Notes: generated from the sequence alone by a model not told the origin. A stretch of DNA of 64,000 bases from Streptomyces sp. ADI96-02 (GCF_003846185.1 NZ_ML123034.1:814890-878889); one strand, 5' to 3'. Counted from the stretch's first letter, positions 6,221 to 17,091 are shown. Made by a program: numbers and translations.

Positions 6221-8122
6221 ATGGACATCGGCACACAGGGCGCACAGGCCCCCGCCGACCTCGCCTGGCTGCGCGGCATGGACGCCTACACGATGGGCGC
6301 CTACCCGCAGGCCGAGGAGGAGTTCCGGGCCGCGGTGCGGTTCGATCCGGGCATGGCGGACGGCTGGCTCGGCCTGCACGCCCTGCGCGTCGACACCACC
6401 ACGGCCCTGTTGCGCATGTACCGCCACCGCGAACGCTTCGGCGAGCAGCGGGCACGCCACCGCCGTACGCTCAACTCCTGGTACTGGCTGGGCTGGTGGG
6501 TGCAGCCGGTGCTGGAGAGTCCGCGCGACCTGCTGCTCGCGCACGCCTCGCACTGGCTGGACGGCCGCCATGTGCCGGAGCTGGACCGGGCGTTGGCCGG
6601 TCTGCCGCCGGTCGACGCCGACCCGCAGGTGCGCTTCCTGCACGCCTGCCGGTCCTACCTGGTCAAGGACTGGGAGCAGCTGGTGCGCTGCACCGAGCAG
6701 TTGGTGGACGATCCGATGCTCGGCATCGAGGCGGGCCTGTTCGGCGGGATGGCGCGGGTGCGGCTGGAGATGTTCGGCCAGGCCGAACCGCTGCTCTCGG
6801 CCGCGCTGATGCGCTGCCGCAGCGAGCAGCCGCAGCGCAAGGAGCTGCGCTACTGGCTGGCCCGCGCCCACGAGGGCACCGGGCGCAGCGCCGCCGCCCT
6901 GCCGCTCTACCGCGCGGTGCACCGGGTCGACCCGGCCTTCATGGACACCTCCGCCCGACTGGCCGCGATCTCCGAGGGCGACGGGTACGACGAGTCGGCG
7001 GACCTGGCCGCGGTGACGCTGGCCGGTTTCGGCTCGGAGGGCGCGGGCGCGGAGCCGCAGCCCGAGGGCGACGCCCTGGTCGGAACGGACCTGGTGGACG
7101 GCCGCGAGCCGTGGCCGGGAGTGGACCCCGGCCCGGATCCCGCGCCCGCTCCGCCCGCCCCGGTCGAGGGCGCGCGCCGCAAGGCGGCCGGCTCGGTGGC
7201 GCGGCCCGTCTTCCCGGCCGGGCCCAGCGATCCCGCCCTGCTGGCCGAGGCCCTGGCCCAGTTGGAGCGCATGGTCGGCCTGGAGCCGGTCAAGCGGCAG
7301 GTCAAGGCGCTCTCGGCGCAGTTGAACATGGCACGGCTGCGGGCCGAGCAGGGACTTCCGGTGCAGCCGCCGAAGCGGCACTTCGTCTTCTCCGGCCCCT
7401 CCGGCACCGGCAAGACCACGGTGGCCCGCATCCTCGGCCGGGTCTTCTACGCGCTCGGTCTGCTGGGCGGCGACCATCTCGTGGAGGCCCAGCGGGCCGA
7501 TCTGGTCGGGGAGTTCCTGGGGCAGACGGCGGTAAAGGCCAACGAGCTGATCGACTCGGCGCTCGGCGGGGTGCTCTTCGTCGACGAGGCGTACAGCCTG
7601 GCCAACTCCGGTTACAGCAAGGGCGACGCGTACGGGGACGAGGCCCTTCAGGTCCTCCTCAAACGGGCCGAGGACAACAGGGACCACCTCGTCGTCATCC
7701 TCGCGGGTTACCCCGAAGGGATGGACCGGCTGCTGGCCACCAACCCGGGGCTCTCCTCACGGTTCACCAGCCGGGTCGACTTCCCCAGCTACCGGCCCCT
7801 GGAACTCACCGCGATCGGCGGGGTGCTGGCCGCCGAGAACGGCGACCTCTGGGACGAGGAGTCGCTGGACGAGCTGCGCAGCATCAGCGGTCACGTGGTG
7901 GACCAGGGCTGGATCGACGAGCTGGGCAACGGGCGCTTCCTGCGCACGCTCTACGAGAAGAGCTGCGCCTACCGCGACCTGCGGCTCTCCGGCTATCCGG
8001 CCGCGCCCACCCGCGAGGACCTGGCGACCCTGCGGCTGCCGGACCTGATGCAGGCGTACGGCGAGGTGCTGTCCGGTCGCGGCCCGGCCGGCCGCGGGCA
8101 GCAGGAGCCGGGCGGGGGCTGA
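6221..8122 (+). CDS. TPR-containing AAA+ ATPase (CbbX/EccA/SpoVK-like)
   Basis: Cytosolic ATPase of 633 residues. The N-terminal half (about 1-260) is helical with TPR-like repeats (YPQAEEEFRAAVRFDP). A Pro/Ala-rich linker follows, then a CbbX-type AAA+ module with Walker A GPSGTGKTT near residue 392, Walker B VLFVDEA near 452, and the sensor region LVVILAGYP. This layout is that of EccA, the ATPase of type VII (ESX) secretion, and related chaperones, yet no ESX genes are adjacent. The ATG at 6221 is chosen because GGGGGA precedes it by 5 bp; an in-frame ATG at 6167 has a poorer site. An upstream promoter/terminator unit may attenuate it. Confidence 0.8.
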   Translation: MDIGTQGAQAPADLAWLRGMDAYTMGAYPQAEEEFRAAVRFDPGMADGWLGLHALRVDTTTALLRMYRHRERFGEQRARHRRTLNSWYWLGWWVQPVLESPRDLLLAHASHWLDGRHVPELDRALAGLPPVDADPQVRFLHACRSYLVKDWEQLVRCTEQLVDDPMLGIEAGLFGGMARVRLEMFGQAEPLLSAALMRCRSEQPQRKELRYWLARAHEGTGRSAAALPLYRAVHRVDPAFMDTSARLAAISEGDGYDESADLAAVTLAGFGSEGAGAEPQPEGDALVGTDLVDGREPWPGVDPGPDPAPAPPAPVEGARRKAAGSVARPVFPAGPSDPALLAEALAQLERMVGLEPVKRQVKALSAQLNMARLRAEQGLPVQPPKRHFVFSGPSGTGKTTVARILGRVFYALGLLGGDHLVEAQRADLVGEFLGQTAVKANELIDSALGGVLFVDEAYSLANSGYSKGDAYGDEALQVLLKRAEDNRDHLVVILAGYPEGMDRLLATNPGLSSRFTSRVDFPSYRPLELTAIGGVLAAENGDLWDEESLDELRSISGHVVDQGWIDELGNGRFLRTLYEKSCAYRDLRLSGYPAAPTREDLATLRLPDLMQAYGEVLSGRGPAGRGQQEPGGG

Positions 8123-8165
8123 GGCCGCCCGCCGCACCGGCTCCGCCGGATCCGCGGCGACGGAG

Positions 8166-8221
8166 GTCCGCGCGCCGCGGGCCGGTCCCCCGTCCCCGGG
8201 TCCGGCCCGCGGCGCGCGGAC
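8166..8221. terminator. Bidirectional hairpin terminator
   Basis: Perfect 20-bp stem (8166-8185 with 8202-8221), 16-nt loop, between the AAA+ gene (+) and the CNNM-family gene (-). No T-tract, as usual in Streptomyces. Confidence 0.8.
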
Positions 8222-8226
8222 GGGCC

Positions 8227-9332
8227 CTACGTGCCGAGCACCGCGGTCCGGCGGCCGGGGCGCTCCGGCGCGGGCGCGGCCACCGTGCGGCGGGGCGCCG
8301 ACACCCGGTGGGCCGGGTCGCGGACCTCGCCCACCAGCGTCTCCAGGACATCCTCCATGGCCACCAGCCCGAGGACCCGGCCCGAGCCGTCCGCCACCTG
8401 GGCCAGGTGCGTCGCGGCGCGGCGCATCACGGTCAGCGCGTCGTCGAGCGGGAGTTCGCCCCGCACGGTCGCCATCGGCCGCCAGATGTGCTGCGGGACG
8501 GCGCGGTCGGGCTCCTCCAGTTCCAGGACGTCCTTGACGTGCAGATAGCCCATGAACGGGCCGCCGCCCTCGGCGCAGACCGGGAAGCGCGAGAAGCCGG
8601 TGCGCACGGTCAGCTCCTCGATGCGGCGGGGGTGACGGAGGGGTCGACCGTCACCAGGGCCGCCCGTTCCAGCAGCACGTCGGTGACCGGCCTGCTGCCC
8701 AGGACCAGGGCGTCCTCCAGCCGTTCCTGCGCCTCCGGTTCGAGCAGCCCGGCCTGCCCGGAGTCCTCCACCAGGCGGTTGAGCTGTTCGCTGGTGAAGA
8801 CGGCCTCCACCTCGTCCTTCGGTTCGACCCGGAACAGCCGCAGCACCAGCCGGGCGCAGGCGCCGAGGCCGGTGGTGACGGGGCGGCAGAGCCGGGCGAA
8901 GGCGACCAGACCGGGGCTGAGCAGGAGCGCGGTCCGCTCGGGCGCGGCCATGGCGAGGTTCTTGGGAACCATCTCGCCGATGACCAGGTGCAGGACGACG
9001 ACGAGCACGAGCGCCAGGGCGAAGCCCAGCGGGTGGACGAGTCCTTCGGGGATGTGCGCCGCGTGGAAGACCGGCTCCAGGAGGTGGGCGACGGTCGGTT
9101 CGGCGACGGCCCCGAGGGTCAGCGAGCAGACGGTGATGCCGAACTGCGCGGCGGCCATCATGCGCGGCAGGTTCTCCAGCCCGTACAGGACGGTGCGGGC
9201 GCGGGCCGATCCGCGGGCGGCGAGCGGTTCGACCTGGCTGCGGCGGACGGAGACGAGCGCGAACTCCGCTCCGACGAAGAACCCGTTGGCCAGGACGAGC
9301 ACGGCGGCGAACAGCAGTTGGAGCAGGCTCAT
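8227..9332 (-). pseudogene. CNNM/CorC-type CBS-domain membrane protein, frameshifted
   Basis: The ATG at 9332 starts a DUF21 transmembrane domain (four hydrophobic segments, ANGFFVGAEFALV signature), which reads normally to about 8630. There the frame breaks at a run of five Cs on the coding strand (after DPSVT): this frame stops at 8610, while the CBS-pair continuation (EELTVRTGFSRFPV onward) is in another frame ending at 8227. One extra base in the C-run restores a full-length protein of about 368 residues. The family is linked to divalent-cation transport and was formerly called hemolysin-like. It overlaps the paralogous upstream gene by 4 bp. It may be a true mutation or a homopolymer sequencing error. 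Confidence 0.8.
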
Positions 9333-10687
9333 CGCACGGCCTCCAGCAGGCCCCGCGCGGGCGCGTCCGGCCGCGGGTCGGCCGTCCGGGTGAAGCGGAC
9401 GCGTTCGGCGCGGTAGTGGTCGACGCGGCGGACGGCGATGCGCCAGCCGGGCAGTTCGGCGTGGTCGCCGGGGACGGGGATGCGGCCGAGCAGATCGGCG
9501 ACCAGGCCCGCGACGGTCTCGTAGGGTCCGTCGGGGACGTTCACGCCGGTCCGGCGCAGGGACAGGATCCGGCAGCTGCCCTCCGCCTCCCACGCCGTGC
9601 GGCCGTCCTCGCCGGTGGCGGGGGTCAGTTCGGGGCGGTCGGAGCCCTCGGCGTCGTGTTCGTCGCGGACCTCCCCGACCAGTTCCTCGATGATGTCCTC
9701 CAGCGTGACGACCCCGGCCGTGCCGCCGTACTCGTCGACGACCACGGCTATCGGCTGCTCGTGCCGCAGCCGGCGCAGCAGTTGTTCGACGGGCAGGGTC
9801 TCGGGGACCAGGAGCGGGGCGACGGCGATCCGTCCGGCCGGGGTGCGCAGGCGCTCGCGGGCGGGGACGGCGAGGGCGTCCTTGAGGTGGACCATGCCGA
9901 CGACCTCGTCGATCCGCTCCCGGTAGACCGGGAACCGCGAGAGGCCGGTGGCGCGGGTGAGGTTGAGGACGTCCGCGGCGGTCGCGGACGACTGGAGGGC
10001 GCTGACCTTCACCCGGGGGGTCATGACGTGCTGGGCGGTGAGCCCGGCCAGGGACAGGGTCCGTACGAAGAGGTCGGCGGTGTCCTGTTCCAGGGCTCCG
10101 GCCCGCGCGGAGTGGCGGGCCAGCGAGACCAGCTCGCCGGGGGTGCGGGCGGAGGCGAGCTCGTCGGTGGGCTCGACGCCCAGCAGCCGTACGAGACGGT
10201 TGGCCAGGGCGTTCAGCAGGGTGATCACCGGCCGCAGGAGGGTGGCGAAGCGGTGCTGGGGTCCGGCGACGAAGCGGGCCACCTGGAGCGGCCGGGAGAC
10301 CGCCCAGTTCTTCGGGACGAGTTCGCCGACGACCATCTGCACGCCAGAGGCGAGCAGCATCCCGAGGACGACGCCGACGCCGGGCACGGCTCCCGCGGGC
10401 AGGCCGGTGGCGGTGAGGGGTCCGGCGAGCAGGCGGGCGAGCGCCGGTTCGGCGAGCATGCCCACGACCAGCGAGGTGATGGTGATGCCGAGCTGGGTGC
10501 CGGAGAGCTGGAAGGAGAGTTCGCGCAGGGCTTCGACGACGGTACGGGCCCGTCGGTCGCCCTCGGCGGCGGCGCGTTCGGCGTCGGGCCGTTCCACGGT
10601 GACGAGCCCGAACTCGGCCGCCACGAAGAACCCGTTGGCGAGGATGAGGAGGAATGCCGCGCTGAGCAGCAGCAGGGGGGTGGTCAT
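9329..10687 (-). CDS. CNNM/CorC-type transporter-like protein with CBS pair
   Basis: Membrane protein of 452 residues: an N-terminal DUF21 domain with about four hydrophobic segments (residues 1-190), a CBS pair (about 215-340, with VVDEYGGTAGVVTLEDIIEELVGE), and a C-terminal CorC_HlyC domain (about 360-440). Relatives affect Mg/Co homeostasis. It is the upstream partner of the frameshifted paralogue at 8227-9332, with stop and start overlapping as ATGA. The tandem pair is common in actinobacteria and may work as a heteromer. This copy is intact. Confidence 0.88.
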   Translation of the reverse strand: MTTPLLLLSAAFLLILANGFFVAAEFGLVTVERPDAERAAAEGDRRARTVVEALRELSFQLSGTQLGITITSLVVGMLAEPALARLLAGPLTATGLPAGAVPGVGVVLGMLLASGVQMVVGELVPKNWAVSRPLQVARFVAGPQHRFATLLRPVITLLNALANRLVRLLGVEPTDELASARTPGELVSLARHSARAGALEQDTADLFVRTLSLAGLTAQHVMTPRVKVSALQSSATAADVLNLTRATGLSRFPVYRERIDEVVGMVHLKDALAVPARERLRTPAGRIAVAPLLVPETLPVEQLLRRLRHEQPIAVVVDEYGGTAGVVTLEDIIEELVGEVRDEHDAEGSDRPELTPATGEDGRTAWEAEGSCRILSLRRTGVNVPDGPYETVAGLVADLLGRIPVPGDHAELPGWRIAVRRVDHYRAERVRFTRTADPRPDAPARGLLEAVR

Positions 10688-10868
10688 GCCGCCGCCTCCG
10701 GGGAAGGGGCGGCGCAGGTACTACCGGACGATCCGTCCATTGCTGGAGGGAGTCACTCCTTGGGTCGCAGGAAGTCCCCGCGGGCCTGGTGGCCGTACGT
10801 CTCGGTGCGGGGCGGGGCGCACGGGGCGCCGCCGCCCACCAGAGTAAGGGCCCGGGCGGTGCGGGGGC

Positions 10869-11339
10869 TCAGCCGGCCGCACCGGTGTCGTCGGCGCGGG
10901 AGCCCCGGGAGTCGGCGAGGGAGCGGAGCGCGCGGGCGTCGCGGATGGCCTGCTGCTTGGCCATTCCGGGCTGGATGCCGAGCGCGGGCAGGCTGGTGCC
11001 GTCGCTGAGGTCGAGGAAGACCCACGGGTCGCCGGCCCGCAGGTTGACGCGGAGGATCTCCTCCCAGGCCAGCCTGCGGGTGCGCGTGAGGTTGACGACG
11101 GTGACCCCGCTGTCGTCGGCGGTGACCCGGGGCCTGCTCAGCAGGGCCAGGACGCCGAGGAAGAGCGCGGCGACGAAGATGAAGCTGACCCGCTCCCCCG
11201 TGTTCAGCCGCTCCAGTATCAGCGCGATGGCGGTGATCACGGCGAACATGGCCACGCCGACGCTGAGCATGACCACCCGGGTGAGGGTGGGCCGGAAGGT
11301 GACCGGGAGGGCGGGCGGTTCGGTCCTGGGCGCGGACAT
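10869..11339 (-). CDS. Small membrane protein with PH-like domain
   Basis: 156-residue protein. Two hydrophobic helices at about residues 22-42 and 51-68 are followed by a soluble beta-rich region (RVTADDSGVTVVNLTRTRRLAWEEI) that fits the bacterial PH-like domain found next to hisG in Streptomyces. It sits 42 bp downstream of hisG on the same strand, so it probably shares the his transcript. Role unknown; membrane anchored with the domain in the cytoplasm is the likely topology. Confidence 0.78.
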   Translation of the reverse strand: MSAPRTEPPALPVTFRPTLTRVVMLSVGVAMFAVITAIALILERLNTGERVSFIFVAALFLGVLALLSRPRVTADDSGVTVVNLTRTRRLAWEEILRVNLRAGDPWVFLDLSDGTSLPALGIQPGMAKQQAIRDARALRSLADSRGSRADDTGAAG

Positions 11340-11380
11340 CGGGGTCTTCTCCGTCGTCGGGGTGCGGGAGCCGTGGGCCG

Positions 11381-12229
11381 TCAGAGGCGGCAGGCGTGGA
11401 TGGCCGTGGTGAGGATGGCGCGGGCCCCGAGCTCGTAGAGGTCGTCCATGATCCGCTGGGCCTCCTTGGCGGCGACCATGGAGCGGACGGCGACCCAGCC
11501 CTCGTGGTGCAGGGGGGAGATGGTCGGCGACTCCAGGCCCGGCGTGAGGGCGACGGCGCGCTCCAGGTGCTCGACGCGGCAGTCGTAGTCCATCATCACG
11601 TAGGAGCGGGCGACCAGGACGCCCTGGAGGCGGCGGAGGAACTGGCGCACCTTGGGGTCGTCGGCGGGCGCGCCGTTTCGCCGGATGACGACCGCCTCGG
11701 ACGTCATGATCGGCTCGCCGATCACTTCGAGTCCGGCGTTGCGCAGGCTGGTGCCGGTCTCGACCACGTCGGCGATGACCTGGGCGACGCCGAGCTCGAT
11801 GGCGGTCTCGACCGCGCCGTCGAGGTGGACGACCGACGCCTCGACCCCTGCCTCGGCGAGGTGGGCGGCGACGATGCCCTCGTAGGAGGTGGCGATCGTC
11901 ATGCCGTCGAAGTCCTGCGGGCCGTGGGCCGTGCCGGGCTTGGTGGCGTAGCGGAAGGTGGAGCGGGCGAAGCCGAGCTGGAGGATCTCCTCCGCCTGCG
12001 CGCCGGAGTCCAGCAGCAGGTCGCGGCCGGTGATGCCGATGTCCAGCCGGCCGGAGCTGACGTAGATCGCGATGTCCCGGGGGCGGAGGTAGAAGAACTC
12101 CACCTCGTTCTCCGGGTCGACCAGGACCAGCTCCTTGGACTCCTTGCGCTGCTGGTAGCCGGCCTCATGGAGCATCGCCATCGCAGGCCCGGAGAGTGAA
12201 CCCTTGTTGGGGACGGCGATGCGCAGCAT
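11381..12229 (-). CDS. hisG: ATP phosphoribosyltransferase
   Basis: First committed step of histidine synthesis: condenses ATP with PRPP to form phosphoribosyl-ATP. 282 residues, the long hexameric form with a C-terminal histidine-sensing regulatory domain (about 205-282). The N-terminus MLRIAVPNKGSLSGPA and the DVVETGTSLRNAGLEVI PRPP-binding loop are diagnostic. It follows hisE by 70 bp, coupling steps 1 and 2 of the pathway, while the other his genes lie elsewhere. Confidence 0.96.
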   Translation of the reverse strand: MLRIAVPNKGSLSGPAMAMLHEAGYQQRKESKELVLVDPENEVEFFYLRPRDIAIYVSSGRLDIGITGRDLLLDSGAQAEEILQLGFARSTFRYATKPGTAHGPQDFDGMTIATSYEGIVAAHLAEAGVEASVVHLDGAVETAIELGVAQVIADVVETGTSLRNAGLEVIGEPIMTSEAVVIRRNGAPADDPKVRQFLRRLQGVLVARSYVMMDYDCRVEHLERAVALTPGLESPTISPLHHEGWVAVRSMVAAKEAQRIMDDLYELGARAILTTAIHACRL

Positions 12230-12299
12230 GAGGTCGGGTTTCCTTATGTCGGAGGGGGTGGGGGGCGGAGCCGGTGTGCGGGCGGGGCGCGGGGCCGGC

Positions 12300-12572
12300 T
12301 CAGAGATGGGCGTACACGTCGTCGAGCGAGATCCCGCGGGCGACCATCATCACCTGGACGTGGTACAGCAGCTGCGAGATCTCCTCGGCGGCGGCTTCCT
12401 TGCCCTCGTACTCGGCGGCCATCCAGACCTCGGCGGCCTCCTCGACGACCTTCTTGCCGATGGCATGCACGCCCTTGTCGACCAGTTCGGCGGTGCGCGA
12501 GGTGGAGGGGTCGCCTTCGGCGGCCTTGAGCTGGAGCTCGGCGAAGAGCTCTTCGAAGGTTTTGTTCGCCAT
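12300..12572 (-). CDS. hisE: Phosphoribosyl-ATP pyrophosphohydrolase
   Basis: Second step of histidine synthesis: hydrolyses phosphoribosyl-ATP to phosphoribosyl-AMP. 90 residues, normal for stand-alone HisE. The MazG-like metal-binding helices are visible in [14 protein letters not shown] and [13 protein letters not shown] at 12572. It lies between ribH and hisG on the same strand, 35 bp from ribH, so the riboflavin and histidine genes may be partly co-transcribed. Confidence 0.94.
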   Translation of the reverse strand: MANKTFEELFAELQLKAAEGDPSTSRTAELVDKGVHAIGKKVVEEAAEVWMAAEYEGKEAAAEEISQLLYHVQVMMVARGISLDDVYAHL

Positions 12573-12607
12573 GATGGTCCCTAGAATACGGGGTCGCCGA
12601 CCCGCGC

Positions 12608-13093
12608 TCAGCGCCAGGGTTCGTTGACGGTGCGCAGCGTGGCCGCGGTGGCGACCGCGGCGGTGACCGCTTCGTGGCCCTTGTCCTCGTGGGAGCCTTC
12701 GAGGCCGGCCCGGTCGAGTGCCTGCTCCTCGGTGTCGCAGGTCAGTACGCCGAAGCCGACGGGGACGCCGGTGTCGACGGTGACCTGGGTGAGGCCGAGG
12801 GTGACGCCCTGGGACACGTACTCGAAGTGGGGCGTGCCGCCCCGGATGACCACGCCGAGCGCCACGATCGCGTCGTAGCCGCGTCCGGCGAGCACCTTGG
12901 CGACGACCGGCAGCTCGAAGCTGCCGGGGACCCGCAGCAGGGTCGGCTCGTCGATGCCCAGCTCGTGCAGGGCGCGCAGGGCTCCGTCGACGAGTCCGTC
13001 CATGACCTTCTCGTGCCACTGGGCCGCGATCACGGCGACCCGCAGGTCTCCGCAGTTGCGTACGGACAGTTCGGGTGCACCCTTGCCGCTCAT
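12608..13093 (-). CDS. ribH: 6,7-dimethyl-8-ribityllumazine synthase
   Basis: Penultimate riboflavin step: joins 5-amino-6-ribitylaminouracil with dihydroxybutanone phosphate. 161 residues with [12 protein letters not shown] and the substrate-loop segment [11 protein letters not shown]. It is the last rib gene of the operon, 47 bp after ribBA, and under the FMN riboswitch about 4 kb upstream. Confidence 0.95.
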   Translation of the reverse strand: MSGKGAPELSVRNCGDLRVAVIAAQWHEKVMDGLVDGALRALHELGIDEPTLLRVPGSFELPVVAKVLAGRGYDAIVALGVVIRGGTPHFEYVSQGVTLGLTQVTVDTGVPVGFGVLTCDTEEQALDRAGLEGSHEDKGHEAVTAAVATAATLRTVNEPWR

Positions 13094-13140
13094 GTCTCTC
13101 CTGTTGCTCGTCGCCGGGGTCGTGGTCCGGTGGTGGTGGG

Positions 13141-14435
<1,295 letters not shown>

Positions 14436-14439
<4 letters not shown>

Positions 14440-15080
14440 GCCGTGGCTCCTTCCAGAGCGGGTGTCCGCGTGCGCAGCCACCAGTCGCGCATGCCCCACA
14501 GGACGAGCGCGCCGTAAATGACGTAGACGAAGCCGGAGAAGGCGAAGCCGTTGGCGAAGTTCAGCGGGACGCCGACCAGGTCGACCAGGAGCCAGGCGAA
14601 CCAGAACTCGACCATGCCCCGGGCCTGGGCGTACATCGCGACGACGGTGCCGACGAAGATGTACGCGTCCGGCCACGGGTCCCAGGACAGCGACGGGAAC
14701 GCGGTGAACAGTCCGCCGACGGCCAGGGTGCCGAGCGCGGCGGCGCCGATCAGGACGCCGCGCTCGCGCCAGGTGGCGAAGCGGACGGCGATGGAGCCGT
14801 CCTGCGCCTGCCGCCTGCCCCGGTTCCAGGACCACCAGCCCCACAGGGCGACGACGATGACGACGAGCTGTTTGCCCGCGCTGCCGGAGAGGTGGGCGGA
14901 GGCGAAGGCGACCAGGAGGATCACGCCGGACAGCAGTTGGGCGGGCCAGGTCCAGATCGAGCGCCGCCAGCCGAGGGCGAGGGCGATCAGGCCGACGGTG
15001 TTGCCGATCATGTCCGACCATTTGATGTGCTGGCCGAAGACGGTGAACGCCTCGGAGTTCAGCCAGTGCGCGGCGTTCAT
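14436..15080 (-). CDS. ribM: Riboflavin transporter, PnuC family
   Basis: 214-residue membrane protein with about six to seven hydrophobic helices and the PnuC-type WxW motifs ([18 protein letters not shown]). PnuC proteins usually carry nicotinamide riboside, but the version inside FMN-riboswitch rib operons of Streptomyces is RibM (PnuX), a facilitator for riboflavin and the antibiotic roseoflavin. The assignment rests on operon position between ribE and ribBA, with 4-bp overlaps on both sides. Confidence 0.85.
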
Positions 15081-15685
15081 CGCGGGTCCTGTCCGGTCCG
15101 GTCGCCGAGCAGCCGTTCGACGTACTTGGCGATGACGTCCACCTCCAGGTTGACCGGGTCGCCGGGCCGCTTGTGGCCGAGCGTGGTCAGGGCGAGGGTG
15201 GTGGGGATGAGGCTGACGGTGAAGTGGTCGGTTCCGGCGTCGACGACGGTGAGGCTGACGCCGTCGACGGTGATGGAGCCCTTCTCGACGACGTACCGGG
15301 TCAGCTCGAGCGGCAGGAACACCTTGACGATCTCCCAGTTCTCCGAGGGCCGCCGCTCGACGATGGTGCCGGTGCCGTCGACGTGGCCCTGGACGATGTG
15401 CCCGCCGAGCCGCCCGCCGAGCGCCATGGGGCGCTCCAGGTTGACGCGGGATCCGGTGGTCAGCGCGCCGAGGCTGGAGCGGTTCAGGGTCTCCGCCATG
15501 ACGTCGGCGGTGAAGTGGCCCTCGCCGGTCTCCACGACCGTCAGGCAGACGCCGTTCACCGCGATGGAGTCGCCGTGCTTGGCGCCCTCGGTGACGACGG
15601 GGCCGCGCAGCCGGAAGCGGGAGGCGTCCTCCAGGCGCTCGACGGCGGTGACCTCACCCAGTTCTTCGACGATTCCGGTGAACAC
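15077..15685 (-). CDS. ribE: Riboflavin synthase, alpha chain
   Basis: Last riboflavin step: dismutation of two lumazine molecules. 202 residues made of two similar beta-barrel halves, with [10 protein letters not shown] at the start and the repeated NGVCLTVV / DGVSLTVV segments. It begins with a GTG directly after the ribD stop (TGA then GTG, no gap), so it is translated from the same ribosome pass. The product controls FMN, which feeds back on the riboswitch. Confidence 0.95.
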   Translation of the reverse strand: MFTGIVEELGEVTAVERLEDASRFRLRGPVVTEGAKHGDSIAVNGVCLTVVETGEGHFTADVMAETLNRSSLGALTTGSRVNLERPMALGGRLGGHIVQGHVDGTGTIVERRPSENWEIVKVFLPLELTRYVVEKGSITVDGVSLTVVDAGTDHFTVSLIPTTLALTTLGHKRPGDPVNLEVDVIAKYVERLLGDRTGQDPR

Positions 15686-16786
15686 TCAGTTTCCCTTCCG
15701 AGCAGGGGCGGGGACGGCGGTGACGCGCAGGTCGGGGCCGATGCGGACGGCCTCGGTCAGGTCGAGGCGCAGCGCCTCGGAGAGGGTGGGGATTCCGGCG
15801 TCGGCGAGGGCCGCGGGGCCTGCGCCGAGCAGGACGGGCGCGAGGTAGCCGACGACCTTGTCGACCGCTCCGGCGGCGACGAACGCGCCGGCGAGGGTGG
15901 GCCCGCCCTCCAGGAGCACCGAGCGCACGCCGCGTGCGTGCAGGGCGGCGAGGAGCGCTCCGACGTCCAGGCCGGGGCCGGTGGCGGCGCGGGGCAGGCG
16001 CAGGACGACCGCCTCGGGGAGGTGGCCGGCCGGGGCGTCCTCGGCGACCGCGACCAGGGTGGGCGCGGAGGCGTCCAGGACGCGTGCGCCGGGGGTGACG
16101 GCCGCGGCGTTCGTGTCGAGGACGACCCGCAGCGGCTGGGTCGCGCCGTCGATGCCGCGTACGCCCAGGTGGGGGTCGTCGGCGCGGGCGGTGCCGGAGC
16201 CGACGAGGACGGCGTCGGCCTCGGCGCGCAGCCGGTGGACGTCGGCGCGGGCCTCGGGCGAGGTGATCCAGCGGCTGGTGGCGTCGGCGGCGGCGATCCG
16301 GCCGTCGAGGGTGGCGGCGTACTTCCACAGGACGTACGGACGCCCCAGGCGCACGGAGGTCAGCCAGGCGGCGTTGCCTGCCTCGGCCTCCTCGGCGAGG
16401 AGGCCCTGCTCGACCTGGACCCCGGCCCGGCGCAGCGTGTCCGCACCGCCGGCGGCCCGGGGGTCCGGGTCGCCGACCGCGTACACGACGCGGCTGATCC
16501 CCGCGTCCAGGAGGGCCTGCGCGCACGGGCCGGTGCGGCCGGTGTGGGCGCAGGGTTCGAGGGTGACGTAGGCGGTGCCGCCGCGGGCCCGTCCGCCCGC
16601 CGCGCGCAGGGCGTGGATCTCGGCGTGCGGTCCTCCGGCGCGCTGGTGGAAGCCTTCGCCGACCGGTTCGCCGGCGGCGTCGGTGATGACGCATCCGACG
16701 ACCGGGTTGGGGCTGGTGGAGCCGAGACCGCGGGCTGCGAGCGCGACGGCTCGGCTCATGGCGGTGATGTCGGCTGCGGTGGCCAC
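15686..16786 (-). CDS. ribD: Bifunctional diaminohydroxyphosphoribosylaminopyrimidine deaminase / reductase
   Basis: Second and third steps of the pyrimidine branch of riboflavin synthesis. 366 residues. The N-terminal zinc deaminase has HAEIHAL and EPCAHTGRTGPCAQA. The C-terminal reductase (about 150-366) has VLWKYAATLDGR and LLEGGPTLAGAF. GTG start at 16786 preceded by GGAGG (16793-16797). First gene of the operon, about 180 nt downstream of the FMN aptamer. Confidence 0.95.
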   Translation of the reverse strand: MATAADITAMSRAVALAARGLGSTSPNPVVGCVITDAAGEPVGEGFHQRAGGPHAEIHALRAAGGRARGGTAYVTLEPCAHTGRTGPCAQALLDAGISRVVYAVGDPDPRAAGGADTLRRAGVQVEQGLLAEEAEAGNAAWLTSVRLGRPYVLWKYAATLDGRIAAADATSRWITSPEARADVHRLRAEADAVLVGSGTARADDPHLGVRGIDGATQPLRVVLDTNAAAVTPGARVLDASAPTLVAVAEDAPAGHLPEAVVLRLPRAATGPGLDVGALLAALHARGVRSVLLEGGPTLAGAFVAAGAVDKVVGYLAPVLLGAGPAALADAGIPTLSEALRLDLTEAVRIGPDLRVTAVPAPARKGN

Positions 16787-16969
16787 CGGGTCCTCCTGCC
16801 TCTTCGGGCACGGACTCCGGGGCCTGTCGATGTCGACAGAAGAAACGGGTCACCCACGCGAACGCCGACGGTCGGACGCATCACCGCGGACGCGCCGAAG
16901 CGTCGGAGCTCCGGCCCTGCGTCCGCCGAGAACGACGGCGGCGTACCGATGACGACCCGCCGCGCACTG
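16787..16969 (-). other. rib operon leader between FMN aptamer and ribD
   Basis: The non-coding leader contains the expression platform of the riboswitch. A 16-bp palindrome, CTGTCGATGTCGACAG (16824-16839), lies 38 nt before the ribD start. The C/T-rich run on its promoter side could take part in folding. No T-tract terminator is seen, so control may act on translation or through Rho; this is inference. Confidence 0.5.
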
Positions 16970-17091
16970 CCTCCCATCCGGACTTTAACCGTCGGTCCAG
17001 GAATCCCACCTGGTCAACCGGCCGCTGGCTGCGGACGGGTCGCGGACTATAACCGCCGGTTCGGAATTGCACCGACCCCGGAGTGCGCTGC
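16970..17091 (-). promoter_or_regulatory. FMN riboswitch (RFN element)
   Basis: On the minus strand the aptamer is complete. Near its 5' end is GGTCGGTGCAATTCCGAACC then GGCGGTTATAGTCCGCGACC. The variable arm follows, and the 3' side has GATTCCTGGACCGACGGTT and AAAGTCCGGATGGGAG. These are the conserved RFN segments. It senses FMN and lowers expression of ribD-ribE-ribM-ribBA-ribH. Confidence 0.95.

Noticed and set aside
12300..12607. Possible frame fusion of ribH with hisE
   Set aside because: The open frame continues upstream out of phase with ribH; hisE has its own ATG at 12572 and standard length.
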